A stretch of 42,876 nt of DNA from UBA5336 sp964506685. Its GTDB lineage: Bacteria; Pseudomonadota; Alphaproteobacteria; Caulobacterales; Hyphomonadaceae. Below, in pieces: positions 31,615-40,468 of the stretch. The notes under the pieces are model-generated. The model had not been told where the DNA came from. It saw nothing but the letters and a program-made list of their open reading frames with translations, and did not search any database. Each line of letters opens with the position of its first letter. Within the stretch, counting starts at the first letter, position 1. Made by a program: the position numbers and the translations under genes. The stretch lies in contig CAZDMQ010000022.1 of the NCBI GenBank assembly GCA_964506685.1, positions 1-42,876 on the forward strand, in the 5' to 3' direction.

Positions 31615-33813
31615 ATGGTCATGCACAAACCGGCGTTGTTCGCGTCGATCGCCGCCCTCGCCCTTGCCGGCTGCGGCGGTCCTACGGCTTCTGCGCCGGA
31701 GCAGAACACGTCCGCGCCGGACACGGGCGCGGAGTCTGCCTCGCCTGACGCAGGGGACATCTTCGCCGCCGTTGACACCGCGCGCATCTCGACCGCGAGC
31801 GCCGGGGCGGAATGGCTCACCTATGGCGGCACCTATGACGAGCAGCGCCACTCGGGCCTCAGGAAGATAAACACCGACACGATCGGCCAGCTCGGCGTGG
31901 CCTGGACCTATGACCTCAAGACCGCCCGCGGGGTCGAGAGCACCCCGATCGTCGTCGATGGCGTAATGTATGTCACCTCCGCATGGTCGGTCGTCCATGC
32001 GCTCGACGCCGATACCGGCGAGGAGCTCTGGGTGTATGATCCCGGCGTTGACAGGGCGGTGGGCGTGAAGGCCTGCTGCGATGTCGTCAACCGGGGCGTG
32101 GCGGTCTATGGCGGCAAGGTGTTCGTCGGGGTGATCGATGGCCGGCTGGAAGCGCTCAATGCCGAGACCGGCGAGCGGGTCTGGTCGACGGTGACCGTTG
32201 ACCAGAGCAAGCCCTACACGATCACCGGCGCGCCGCGGGCGGTGAACGGGCTCATCTATATCGGCAATGGCGGGGCCGAACTGGGCGTGCGCGGCTACCT
32301 GTCGGCCTATGATGCCGGCACGGGCAAGCTGGTCTGGCGGTTCTACACGACGCCCAATCCGGCCAAGCAGGCCGATGGCGCCGCCTCGGACCCGGTCTTT
32401 GCCGAGACCGCGAACGCGAGCTGGGGCGAGGACGGCGCCTGGACCCGCGATGGCGGCGGCGGCACGGTCTGGGATTCGATCGTCTATGACGAGGTCAATG
32501 ACCAGATCATCTTCGGCGTCGGCAATGGCTCGCCCTGGAACCACGAGATCCGCGACCCGTCGGGCGGGGACAACCTGTTCCTGTCCTCCATCGTGGCCGT
32601 CGATGCGAAGACCGGCGCCTACAACTGGCACTTCCAGACCACGCCGGGTGACAACTGGGACTATACCGCGACGCAGACGATCATCCTGGCCGACCTGCCG
32701 CTTGGCGAGAACGGGGCACCGCGCAGGGTTGCCATGCAGGCGCCGAAGAACGGCTTCTTCTATGTCGTCGACGCGGCGACCGGGGAGTTCATTTCCGGCG
32801 AGAATTTCGTACCGGTCAACTGGGCGGCGGGGCTCGACGAAAACGGCCGCCCGATCGAGACCGAAGGCGCGCGCGCCAATGACCCGACCTTCATCCAGAC
32901 GCCGGGGCCCCTTGGCGCGCACAACTGGCACCCCATGGCGTTCAATCCCGAGCTGAACCTTGCCTACATTCCGGCACAGGAGATCCCCCGGGCCTATGTC
33001 GGCAGCGATGGCGAGATGGCGGACACCACCTGGAACACGGGCTTCGACTTTGCTGCCGGCACGGCAGTAGAGGTCCCGGCGGCGCTCCTGAAGGCCGCGC
33101 GCGCCTCGCTGAAAGGCCGCCTGATCGCCTGGGACCCTGTGGCGCAGGACGCGCGCTGGACCGTCGAACACGAGAATGCGTGGAATGGCGGCGTGCTGTC
33201 GACGGCGGGCGGGCTGGTTTTCCAGGGCAAGCTGACCGGGGAATTTGCGGCCTATGACGCGGCAACTGGCGAGAAGCTCTGGTCGCATGATCTCAAATCT
33301 GGCGGGGCTTCGGGACCGGGCACCTTCGAGATCGGCGGCGAGCAGTATGTCACGATCACGACCGGCTGGGGCTCGGCCTATGGCCTGGCCGCCGGCCTCG
33401 CCTATGACGAACCGGTGCCGCCCGTGGTCGGCAAGGTGGTGACCTTCAAGCTCGGCGGCAACGCCCTGATCGCCGAGGCCGACGCCCCGATGATCGAGCG
33501 CGTGGCCGCGACCGATGCGTTCGGCGACGAGGCCATGCTCGGGCTCGGCCTTGAGAAGTACCAGCGCAACTGCGCGGTGTGCCATGGCGAGTTCGCGATC
33601 AGCTCCGGCGTCCTGCCGGACCTGCGCTGGTCGCCCATCGGCGGCGATGCAGCGAGCTGGAAGTCGGTGGTGATCGACGGCTCCCTGCGCGATGCCGGCA
33701 TGGTGTCGTTCGCCGACGCGCTCTCGGCCGAGGATGCAGAGGCCATTCGCGCCTATGTCGTCAAGCAGGCTCATCTCGCGCTGGCGGCAGACGGCGCTGG
33801 CGGCCAGCCCTGA
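31615..33813 (+). CDS. PQQ-dependent quinohemoprotein alcohol dehydrogenase, lipoprotein
   Basis: This 732-residue enzyme has an eight-bladed PQQ propeller plus a C-terminal cytochrome c domain. A lipobox (LALAGC, Cys20) replaces the usual soluble signal peptide. The vicinal disulfide above PQQ is Cys154-Cys155. The catalytic Asp is Asp349 in GDNWDYTATQ; Thr351 two residues on suggests the calcium rather than the lanthanide type. The heme is bound by CAVCH (Cys653, Cys656, His657), with a probable Met ligand in DAGMVSF. It should oxidise alcohols in the periplasm and pass electrons to a membrane cytochrome chain. GGGAGG lies eight bases before the ATG. It is transcribed alone. Confidence 0.93.
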   Translation: MVMHKPALFASIAALALAGCGGPTASAPEQNTSAPDTGAESASPDAGDIFAAVDTARISTASAGAEWLTYGGTYDEQRHSGLRKINTDTIGQLGVAWTYDLKTARGVESTPIVVDGVMYVTSAWSVVHALDADTGEELWVYDPGVDRAVGVKACCDVVNRGVAVYGGKVFVGVIDGRLEALNAETGERVWSTVTVDQSKPYTITGAPRAVNGLIYIGNGGAELGVRGYLSAYDAGTGKLVWRFYTTPNPAKQADGAASDPVFAETANASWGEDGAWTRDGGGGTVWDSIVYDEVNDQIIFGVGNGSPWNHEIRDPSGGDNLFLSSIVAVDAKTGAYNWHFQTTPGDNWDYTATQTIILADLPLGENGAPRRVAMQAPKNGFFYVVDAATGEFISGENFVPVNWAAGLDENGRPIETEGARANDPTFIQTPGPLGAHNWHPMAFNPELNLAYIPAQEIPRAYVGSDGEMADTTWNTGFDFAAGTAVEVPAALLKAARASLKGRLIAWDPVAQDARWTVEHENAWNGGVLSTAGGLVFQGKLTGEFAAYDAATGEKLWSHDLKSGGASGPGTFEIGGEQYVTITTGWGSAYGLAAGLAYDEPVPPVVGKVVTFKLGGNALIAEADAPMIERVAATDAFGDEAMLGLGLEKYQRNCAVCHGEFAISSGVLPDLRWSPIGGDAASWKSVVIDGSLRDAGMVSFADALSAEDAEAIRAYVVKQAHLALAADGAGGQP

Positions 33814-34020
33814 TCGATAGGCTGTGACCTGCGCCGGGCAGGTCCTGCAGGACGGGACGGCCTGGCGCGGGGACAGCGCGCCCCCGGACTGTCGCCATGC
33901 TTGCCTATCCCGTTTTTTGCTGTTGCCGGCGGCGCCCGGCGCCGTATGTTCGGAGGCGGTCGCAGCCAGTCCTGAACGCTGGTGCAGCGGCCTGTCCCGG
34001 CCAGCGGAGCGCAAGCACAG

Positions 34021-34557
34021 ATGCACATTATCGGCCTCATCCTGGCGATCGTTGCCGCCATTGCCGTCTGGCAATGGCGGATCCGGGCAGCGGCACAGGC
34101 GGCGCGCGAGCTTGGCAACATCGCCCAGACGGCAGCCAACCTGCCGCGCCGGCTCGCCTTCAAGCGCAAGACCGGACAGAGCGGGCTCAAGCTGATCGAC
34201 GATCCGCGCGAAGCGGCCGCCGTCCTGATGCTGGAGATCGCCCGGGCCGATGGCGAGATGTCGGCTGACGCCAGGGCGGTGATGCTGCAGATCATGCAGG
34301 AAGAGTTCGAGATCGAAGCGGCCGATGCCGATGCGCTGATCAGTCACGCGCAGTTCCTGTTGCGAAATGCACCGGTGCCGCACGCCGTGGTCGACCGTAT
34401 GGCGCGCTTTGTCCTTGATGCGCCGGGGATTGGTCCAAAGGAGATTGTCGATCTCGATGGCATGCTGGTCGCGGTCAGCGAAGCCGACGGCCCGCCCTCG
34501 GCCGAACAACTTTCCGTGTTGCAGGTCTTCCGGAATCGCACTGGCGTGCAGACATAG
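34021..34557 (+). CDS. Membrane-anchored TerB-like domain protein
   Basis: This 178-residue protein has an N-terminal transmembrane helix (HIIGLILAIVAAIAVWQW). A helical domain from about residue 55 follows (EAAAVLMLEIARADGEMSADARAVM), with a second acidic repeat-like segment around 130 (DLDGMLVAVSEADGPPS). This is the COG4103/TerB-like fold, in which paired acidic motifs may bind metal. The function is unknown, and tellurite resistance should not be assumed. The start at 34021 is chosen for the helix; an ATG 13 codons earlier is possible. It is first of three tightly linked genes. Confidence 0.78.
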   Translation: MHIIGLILAIVAAIAVWQWRIRAAAQAARELGNIAQTAANLPRRLAFKRKTGQSGLKLIDDPREAAAVLMLEIARADGEMSADARAVMLQIMQEEFEIEAADADALISHAQFLLRNAPVPHAVVDRMARFVLDAPGIGPKEIVDLDGMLVAVSEADGPPSAEQLSVLQVFRNRTGVQT

Positions 34558-34571
34558 GGTAGAACCCTACC

Positions 34572-35117
34572 ATGTCCCGCTGGCTCCTTTTCACCCTCGT
34601 CCTCATCTTCGCGGCAGCCGTTCCCGGCGCGCATGCCGGTCCGGACCGGCTGGCCGAGGTGGATGCCAAGCTGCGGCGCCAGTATCCGGGCCTTGGCCAT
34701 GTCAGCGCCGCGGATCTCGCGAAACGGCTGCAGCAGAGCGACCAGGACATCCTGCTGCTGGATACGCGGCGGACCGGCGAATTCGAGATGAGTCACATTC
34801 CCGGCGCGATCCATGTCCCGCCGCGGGCGTCGGCGAGCGACATCCTCGAGCGTATCGGGGATCGGGCAGAGGGTGCGGACATTGTGGTCTATTGTTCGGT
34901 GGGTGTGCGCAGTTCGCGACTGGCCGACCGGACCGGCGAGGTGCTGCTGGCGGCGGGCGCGCGCAGCGTTACCAATCTCGAAGGCGGGATCTTCGGCTGG
35001 CACAATGACGGTCGGCCGCTGGTCAATGCGGCGGGACCGACCCGGCAGGTCCACCGTTTCAACCGCTTCTGGGGGCAGCTTCTCCGCTCCGACCCGCCAG
35101 CAGAGACCGCGCAATGA
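34572..35117 (+). CDS. Exported rhodanese-like protein
   Basis: This 181-residue protein has a signal peptide (SRWLLFTLVLIFAAAVPGAHA) and a single rhodanese domain (about 45-155). LLLDTRRTGEFEMSHIPGA is the entry motif. VVYCSVGVRSSRLA is the six-residue active-site loop with its persulfide Cys near residue 112. It is periplasmic by inference and may handle sulfur transfer or detoxification. Its leader hairpin (34555-34569) contains the terB-like stop and the only Shine-Dalgarno-like bases. It overlaps the next gene by four bases. Confidence 0.87.
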   Translation: MSRWLLFTLVLIFAAAVPGAHAGPDRLAEVDAKLRRQYPGLGHVSAADLAKRLQQSDQDILLLDTRRTGEFEMSHIPGAIHVPPRASASDILERIGDRAEGADIVVYCSVGVRSSRLADRTGEVLLAAGARSVTNLEGGIFGWHNDGRPLVNAAGPTRQVHRFNRFWGQLLRSDPPAETAQ

Positions 35118-35941
35118 CAGCGCCGGAGCCCCTCACGCTGTTCGGGCTGAGCGAGCCGGCAGCACGGCTGGCCGCCTTCGCAACGGCATTCATCGTGTTC
35201 TCGGCGCTCGAGGCGCTGTTGCCGCGGCGGCCACGCCTTGCCAGCCGGTGGACGCGCTGGACGACCAATACTGGCATGCTGGTGCTGGCAACGCTCGCGG
35301 TGCGCGCCCTGTCGCTGGTGGCGCCGCTGGTCGCGGGGGTCGCCGCTGCCGGGCTGGCCGCCAGCCTCGGCCTTGGCCTGTTCCACCAGCTTGCGCTGCC
35401 GGCCTGGGCCGAGATCGGCCTGGCCATGGTCCTCTTCGACCTTGCGATCTGGTTCCAGCACCTGGTGACCCACAAGGTGCCGCTGCTCTGGCGCCTGCAC
35501 CGGGTGCACCATGCCGACCGCGACCTCGATGCCTCCAGCGCCCTGCGCTTCCATCCCGCCGAGATCGTGCTGTCTGCGGTCTACAAGCTGGGGGTGATCC
35601 TGCTGCTCGGGCCGGCCGCACTTGCGGTCGTGCTGTTCGAGATCGTGCTGAACGCATCGGCGATGTTCAACCATGCCAATCTCGCCCTGCCCGCATGGCT
35701 CGACCGGGTGCTGCGCAGCCTGGTGGTGACCCCCGACATGCACCGCATCCACCACTCGATCCACCGCCACGAACACGACACCAATTACGGCTTCTGCCTG
35801 TCGGTCTGGGACCGGCTGTTCGGCACCTATACCAAGGCGCCGCAGGGCGGGCAGACCGGCATGACGATCGGGATCGCCGAACATCGCGGCGGGGAAAGCG
35901 ACCGTCTCGGCTGGAGCCTGCGCTATCCGGTCCTGCCCTGA
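35114..35941 (+). CDS. Sterol desaturase/fatty acid hydroxylase family protein
   Basis: This 275-residue integral membrane di-iron enzyme has four to five helices. The histidine clusters of the family are all present: WFQHLVTHK, LHRVHHADRD and HRIHHSIHRHEHDTNYG, with SALRFHPAEI and FNHANL between. It probably hydroxylates or desaturates a lipid. The substrate could be fatty acyl, hopanoid or carotenoid and is not resolved here. It overlaps the rhodanese stop by four bases and converges on the cco operon. Confidence 0.9.
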   Translation: MTAPEPLTLFGLSEPAARLAAFATAFIVFSALEALLPRRPRLASRWTRWTTNTGMLVLATLAVRALSLVAPLVAGVAAAGLAASLGLGLFHQLALPAWAEIGLAMVLFDLAIWFQHLVTHKVPLLWRLHRVHHADRDLDASSALRFHPAEIVLSAVYKLGVILLLGPAALAVVLFEIVLNASAMFNHANLALPAWLDRVLRSLVVTPDMHRIHHSIHRHEHDTNYGFCLSVWDRLFGTYTKAPQGGQTGMTIGIAEHRGGESDRLGWSLRYPVLP

Positions 35942-36012
35942 GGCCGGGTTGGCCCCGGTATTGGGCGTTGGCCGACGAGCGCAGAGCAGCGACCGGCCGG
36001 CCCGGGCATTCG

Positions 36013-36162
36013 TCAGAGCGGGTGGTCCTCGTCCAGCAGGATGCGATTGGCGGCGCCCTCGGGATCATCGAACTGGCCGGTGCGGATCGACCAGATGAAT
36101 GCAGCAAGCCCGGTCAGGCCGAGCAGGAGGGCGACGGGAATGAGGTAGGCAATGATGCTCAT
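36013..36162 (-). CDS. ccoS: Cbb3-type oxidase assembly protein CcoS
   Basis: This 49-residue protein has one transmembrane helix (IIAYLIPVALLLGLTGLAAFIWSI), then the family tail RTGQFDDPEGAANRILLDED. CcoS is needed for heme or copper insertion into cbb3 oxidase. It is the last gene of the cco operon, and its ATG overlaps the ccoI stop by four bases. Confidence 0.93.
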   Translation of the reverse strand: MSIIAYLIPVALLLGLTGLAAFIWSIRTGQFDDPEGAANRILLDEDHPL

Positions 36163-38417
36163 GTCGCCTTGCTCCCATGCCCGGCCTGCAGGCGCAAGGC
36201 ATTGAGCGTGACGATCAGCGAGGAGGCCGACATGGCGATGGCGGCGATCAGCGGCGTGACGTGGCCGGTGACTGCGATGGGCACGGCGATGAGGTTGTAG
36301 GCCGCCGCAAGCGAGAAATTCTGCAGCATGACCCGGCGTGTCCGGCGTGCCGTCTCGATGGTCTGAACGATACCGGTGAGGCCGCCGGAATAGACCGCAT
36401 CGCTGGCCGACTGGGTGACATCCATGGCCCCGCCGGGCGCCATCGAGGCATGGGCGAGCGCCAGCGCGCCGACATCATTGAGGCCATCCCCGATCATCAG
36501 CGGCCGCTTGCCCCCGGCCCGCAGCTGCTCCAGGCGGGCGACCTTGTCGGCGGGACGGACCCCGGCCTGCCAGCGCGAGATCCCGAGCGTGCCGGCAACG
36601 CCTGCCACCGCCGCCTCCCGGTCGCCGGACAGGATCTCGACGCCGAGGCCCAGGGCTTCAAGGTCGGCCAGGGTCGCGCGCGCATCGGTGCGGAGGCTGT
36701 CCTCGAAGCGGATGGGACGCGGCGGTGCGCCGGTGCCGTCGTCGAACCAGAGCGTCGGCCCGTCCCCCGGTGGTTGGGTGGCCTCCGCAGCGGTGATCCC
36801 GACCCATTCCGCCGAGCCGAGGCGGGCCGTGCGGCCATCGACCTCGCCCTCGACGCCGCGCCCGGCCTGCTCGCGCGCACCGGTGGCGACCGGGCCGGCC
36901 CTGATCGCGGCCACGATGGCCCGCGACAGCGGATGGTGGCTGGCGCGCGCGAGCTGGGCCGCCGCCTGCATGCGCGCGGCATCGCCCTCGGTCCGGATGA
37001 GCCTTGGCGCGCCGAGGGTGAGCGTGCCGGTCTTGTCGAAGACGACATGGTCGACGGCCGCGAGGCGTTCGAGCGCATCGCCGGACTTGAGGAAGACCCC
37101 GGCCCGGAACAGGCGCCCGGCGGCGACCACCTGGGCCACCGGTGCGGCCAGCGCCAGCGCGCAGGGACAGGTGATGATCAGGGTCGAGACGGCGACCATG
37201 GCGGCCTCGGCAAGGCCGGCGCCGAGGGCGAGCCAGCCGATGAAGGCGAGCGCGGCCGTGGTGTGGACGAAAGGCACGTAGATGGCTACAGCGCGGTCGG
37301 CAATGCGGCGGAAGGCCGAGCGGCGCTGCTCGCCCGCTTCCAGCATGTCGGCCATGTCGGAGAGGAGAGAGTCCGAGGCCGGCCGGTCGGCGCGGGCAAT
37401 GAGGGCATTGGCGAGGTTGATCGTGCCCGCCTTCAGCGCGCGTCCGGGCGCTGCGGGCTGGGGCAGGCTCTCGCCGGTCACGAGGCTCTCGTCGACATCG
37501 CTCTCGCCGGCCTCGACCGTGACATCGATGACCGCGCGTTCGCCCGGTGCAAGCTGGACCCGGTCGCCGGCCACGATCTCGTCCACCCGGACCGCACGGG
37601 CAGTGCCGTCCGCCTCGATCCTTGTGACCGAACGGCTGCGCATGGCAGCCAGCTGCTCGGCGGCGGCATGGGCGCGACGACGCAGGCGGGCGTCGAGGAA
37701 CCGGCCGATCAGCAGGAAGAAGAGCAGCATCACGACGGCGTCGAAATAGGCGTGCGGGCCACCGCGCACCGTCTCGACAACGCTGACCGTGAAGGCCAGC
37801 ATGATCGCCAGCGAGATCGGCACATCCATGTTGGCACGGCCGCGCTTCAGCACTGACCACGCCGAGCGGAAGAAATGCCGGCCGGCATAGAGGACGACCG
37901 GAAGGGCAATGGCACCGGAGATCGCGTGCATCGCCTTGCGCGTCGCCTCGCCCATCTCGCCATGCCCGGCCCAGACCGAGACCGACAGCAGCATGATATT
38001 GGCCATGGCAAAGCCTGCGACACCCATGGCAGTCAGCAGGCTGCGCTCCTCGCGGGCGCGTTCCTCACCGGCTTCCCCGGCCGACCAGACGCCGACACCA
38101 TAGCCGAGATCGAGAAGTTTCGCCGACAGGGCCGAGGCCGGCAGGGCGCCGCGCCAGGCCAGGCGAAGCTGGCCAGTGGTGAGGTTCAGCCGCGCTTCCT
38201 CGACGCCCGGCATATCCCTGAGACCGGATTCGATCTTGCCGAGGCACCCGGCGCACCTCGCTCCGCGGACCAGCAGGTCGAGCCGGTTCAATCCGCCGTC
38301 GCAGCGTACGAACGCGCCGGGGTCGAAGGCGCCGGGCGGCGGCGCTTCGGGCACCGCCTGCCCCGACGGGCAGCCCGGTGCGGTGTCGCTTTGGTGGGAG
38401 GCGGCCAGGTCGGTCAT
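36159..38417 (-). CDS. ccoI: Cu-transporting P1B-type ATPase CcoI/FixI
   Basis: This 752-residue copper ATPase supplies copper for the cbb3 oxidase. The N-terminal metal-binding domain has GARCAGCLGKIE (CxxC, near residue 55). The actuator region has VTGESLPQ, and the membrane metal site is TCPCALALAAP. The phosphorylation motif is FDKTGTLTLG, and the hinge is MIGDGLNDVGALALAHAS. The CPC motif and operon context fix it as FixI/CcoI rather than the housekeeping CopA. The upstream N-terminal cysteine motif seen in many FixI proteins is degenerate (GCPSG). Confidence 0.95.
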   Translation of the reverse strand: MTDLAASHQSDTAPGCPSGQAVPEAPPPGAFDPGAFVRCDGGLNRLDLLVRGARCAGCLGKIESGLRDMPGVEEARLNLTTGQLRLAWRGALPASALSAKLLDLGYGVGVWSAGEAGEERAREERSLLTAMGVAGFAMANIMLLSVSVWAGHGEMGEATRKAMHAISGAIALPVVLYAGRHFFRSAWSVLKRGRANMDVPISLAIMLAFTVSVVETVRGGPHAYFDAVVMLLFFLLIGRFLDARLRRRAHAAAEQLAAMRSRSVTRIEADGTARAVRVDEIVAGDRVQLAPGERAVIDVTVEAGESDVDESLVTGESLPQPAAPGRALKAGTINLANALIARADRPASDSLLSDMADMLEAGEQRRSAFRRIADRAVAIYVPFVHTTAALAFIGWLALGAGLAEAAMVAVSTLIITCPCALALAAPVAQVVAAGRLFRAGVFLKSGDALERLAAVDHVVFDKTGTLTLGAPRLIRTEGDAARMQAAAQLARASHHPLSRAIVAAIRAGPVATGAREQAGRGVEGEVDGRTARLGSAEWVGITAAEATQPPGDGPTLWFDDGTGAPPRPIRFEDSLRTDARATLADLEALGLGVEILSGDREAAVAGVAGTLGISRWQAGVRPADKVARLEQLRAGGKRPLMIGDGLNDVGALALAHASMAPGGAMDVTQSASDAVYSGGLTGIVQTIETARRTRRVMLQNFSLAAAYNLIAVPIAVTGHVTPLIAAIAMSASSLIVTLNALRLQAGHGSKAT

Positions 38418-38426
38418 CGCGGTCCC

Positions 38427-38948
38427 CTAGCGGATGTAGAGCGTCTTGCGGGCCTCGAACAGCGGCTGTGCCTCCGGATCGGCCGCAGCGTGCCGGTCCT
38501 CCCAGGCGCTCACCCGCACGATCCATTCGCCGGTTTCAAGAGCCCGGACGGGCGCGCGATATTCGCCGCCGCCAATTGCCGTGAAGGCGAGGTCGGCATC
38601 GCCAGCAGCGGTCACCGCCCGGCGCACCTCACCGGTGACGACGAGGCTACCGGCCGCGCGGCGCCCGGCATGGTCATCAATGCGCAGGACGACCGCACCG
38701 TCGGCGAGGCCGATCGCGGCTGTCCAGCCAAGCTCGGCCTGGGCCGCCCGTTGCGCCAAGGTGTCGCCATAGGAGAGGCCCTGCAGGTAGGACTTCCGGA
38801 CATCCTCGCCGGGAAAGCTGGTGACGGCGGAATAGAGAAAGACCCCGTTGACCGCGAACATCACGGCGAAGAAGGCGAGGAACATGAGCAACACATGCCA
38901 GCCGCGGAGTTCGCGCGGGTCACGGGTGGACGGGGTGTCTGCATGCAT
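38427..38948 (-). CDS. ccoH: CcoH/FixH family protein
   Basis: This 173-residue protein has one N-terminal transmembrane helix (WHVLLMFLAFFAVMFAVNGVFLYSAV) and a periplasmic beta domain, as in FixH. It binds cbb3 subunits during assembly. SYLQGLSYGDTLAQ after the helix is a family hallmark. The ATG at 38948 is preceded by GGAG at seven bases; a more distal ATG at 38966 is possible. It sits between ccoG and ccoI. Confidence 0.91.
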   Translation of the reverse strand: MHADTPSTRDPRELRGWHVLLMFLAFFAVMFAVNGVFLYSAVTSFPGEDVRKSYLQGLSYGDTLAQRAAQAELGWTAAIGLADGAVVLRIDDHAGRRAAGSLVVTGEVRRAVTAAGDADLAFTAIGGGEYRAPVRALETGEWIVRVSAWEDRHAAADPEAQPLFEARKTLYIR

Positions 38949-38980
38949 CGTCGGTCTCCGGTCCATCTTCGTTCCAGGGT

Positions 38981-40444
38981 CTAGCGTTCCGGGCCGCGGA
39001 ACGGGATCCGGTCGGTATGGGTCTCGCCATTGGCCGGGTCCGTGAGGGTGATGCTGAGGGGCTGGGTGTCCTTCAGCGCATCGGACGGCGTGCGGACCAG
39101 CAGCCTGTAGCGGTCCACGCCATAGGCGGCGACCGGCAGGTCCATGGCGGTCACCGCCTCGTCGGCGTGGCCGATGATCGAGAAGGTCGCCTCCGGCACA
39201 CCAGCGATTTCGAGCGTCAGCGTGCGCGGCTCGCTCTCCTTGTTCACGAGCTTCAGCGTGTAGCCGTTCTGAACGGTCCCGTCGCTCATGCGGACGAAGG
39301 CAGGCCCACGGTCCTTGAGCAGGTTCACCTCGAACGTAGCGCGGGCGAGGTAGCCATAGACCATGAGCCCGGCAATGGCCGCGATCAGCGTGCCGTAGAG
39401 CAGGGTCCGCGCCCGGAACAGGCGGTACCTGTAGGGCTTGCCCTGTTCATGCGCCTCGATCGCCGCATCGGTGACATAGGCGATGAGGCCGGTCGGACGC
39501 CCGATCTTCCGCATCATCTGGTCGCAGGCATCGATGCAGAGTGCGCAATGGATGCATTCGAGCTGGGCGCCGTCGCGAATGTCGATGCCCACGGGGCAGA
39601 CCTGGACGCACTGGTCGCAGTCGATGCAGTCGCCGCGGGTCGACCAGTCGACATCCTTGCGCAGGGGCGCGCGCGGCTCGCCGCGCTCATAGCGATAGGT
39701 GACATTCAGCGCATGCTCATCGGTCAGCGCGCCCTGGATGCGCGGCCACGGGCAGAGATAGGTGCAGACCTGCTCGCGCATGGTGCCGGCAAGCGTGTAG
39801 GTGGTGAAGGTCAGCAACGCGGCAAACCAGTAGGCCGACAGTGGCGCCTCGCCGGTGAACCAGCCGCGCGCGACGGTCGGCGCGTCGTGCCAGTAGAGGA
39901 CAAAAAAGGCCCCGGTCCAGAAGGCGATGACCAGCCAGACGATGTGCTTGCCGAGCTTGCGCCAGAGCTTGTTGACGCTCCAGGGCGCCTTGTCGAGCCG
40001 CATCCGCGCCGCGCGGTCGCCCTCGAAGGCGCGCTCGACCGCGATGTAGAGATCGGTCCAGACCGTTTGCGGGCAGGCATAGCCGCACCAGACCCGGCCG
40101 AGCAGCGCCGTGACGAGGAACAGTCCGAGCGCGGCAAGGATCATGAGACCGGCAAGGAAGTGGATGTCCTGGGGCCAGATCTCGATGCTGAAGAAGTAGA
40201 ATTTCTCACTCGAAAAGTCGGCCAGCACGGCCTGGTTCGGGACGCCCTCCCCCCTGTCCCAGCGCACCCAGGGCAGCGTGTAGTAGACGGCCAGCGCAAT
40301 GACCATAAGGGCCCATTTCACGGACCTGAACTTGCCATGGGCGAGCTTGGGATAGATCTGGCGCCGCTTGGCGTAGAGATCCTGCGGCGGGGGTGGCACC
40401 GGCCGTTTCGGCCGGTTCTCCAGATCGAGGGTGACCCTGCCCAT
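38981..40444 (-). CDS. ccoG: CcoG/FixG iron-sulfur assembly protein
   Basis: This 487-residue membrane protein has several helices (about 45-65, 85-110, 160-215) and two 4Fe-4S motifs: CIDCDQCVQVCPVGID and CIHCALCIDACDQMMRK (about 265-310). An Ig-like periplasmic C-terminal domain follows. CcoG reduces copper for cbb3 oxidase maturation. The motif WCGYACPQTVWTDLY near residue 120 is characteristic. It is the first assembly gene after ccoP, 24 bases downstream. Confidence 0.95.
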   Translation of the reverse strand: MGRVTLDLENRPKRPVPPPPQDLYAKRRQIYPKLAHGKFRSVKWALMVIALAVYYTLPWVRWDRGEGVPNQAVLADFSSEKFYFFSIEIWPQDIHFLAGLMILAALGLFLVTALLGRVWCGYACPQTVWTDLYIAVERAFEGDRAARMRLDKAPWSVNKLWRKLGKHIVWLVIAFWTGAFFVLYWHDAPTVARGWFTGEAPLSAYWFAALLTFTTYTLAGTMREQVCTYLCPWPRIQGALTDEHALNVTYRYERGEPRAPLRKDVDWSTRGDCIDCDQCVQVCPVGIDIRDGAQLECIHCALCIDACDQMMRKIGRPTGLIAYVTDAAIEAHEQGKPYRYRLFRARTLLYGTLIAAIAGLMVYGYLARATFEVNLLKDRGPAFVRMSDGTVQNGYTLKLVNKESEPRTLTLEIAGVPEATFSIIGHADEAVTAMDLPVAAYGVDRYRLLVRTPSDALKDTQPLSITLTDPANGETHTDRIPFRGPER

Positions 40445-40468
40445 GCGCTTGGCTCCTTTCCGGAAGCT

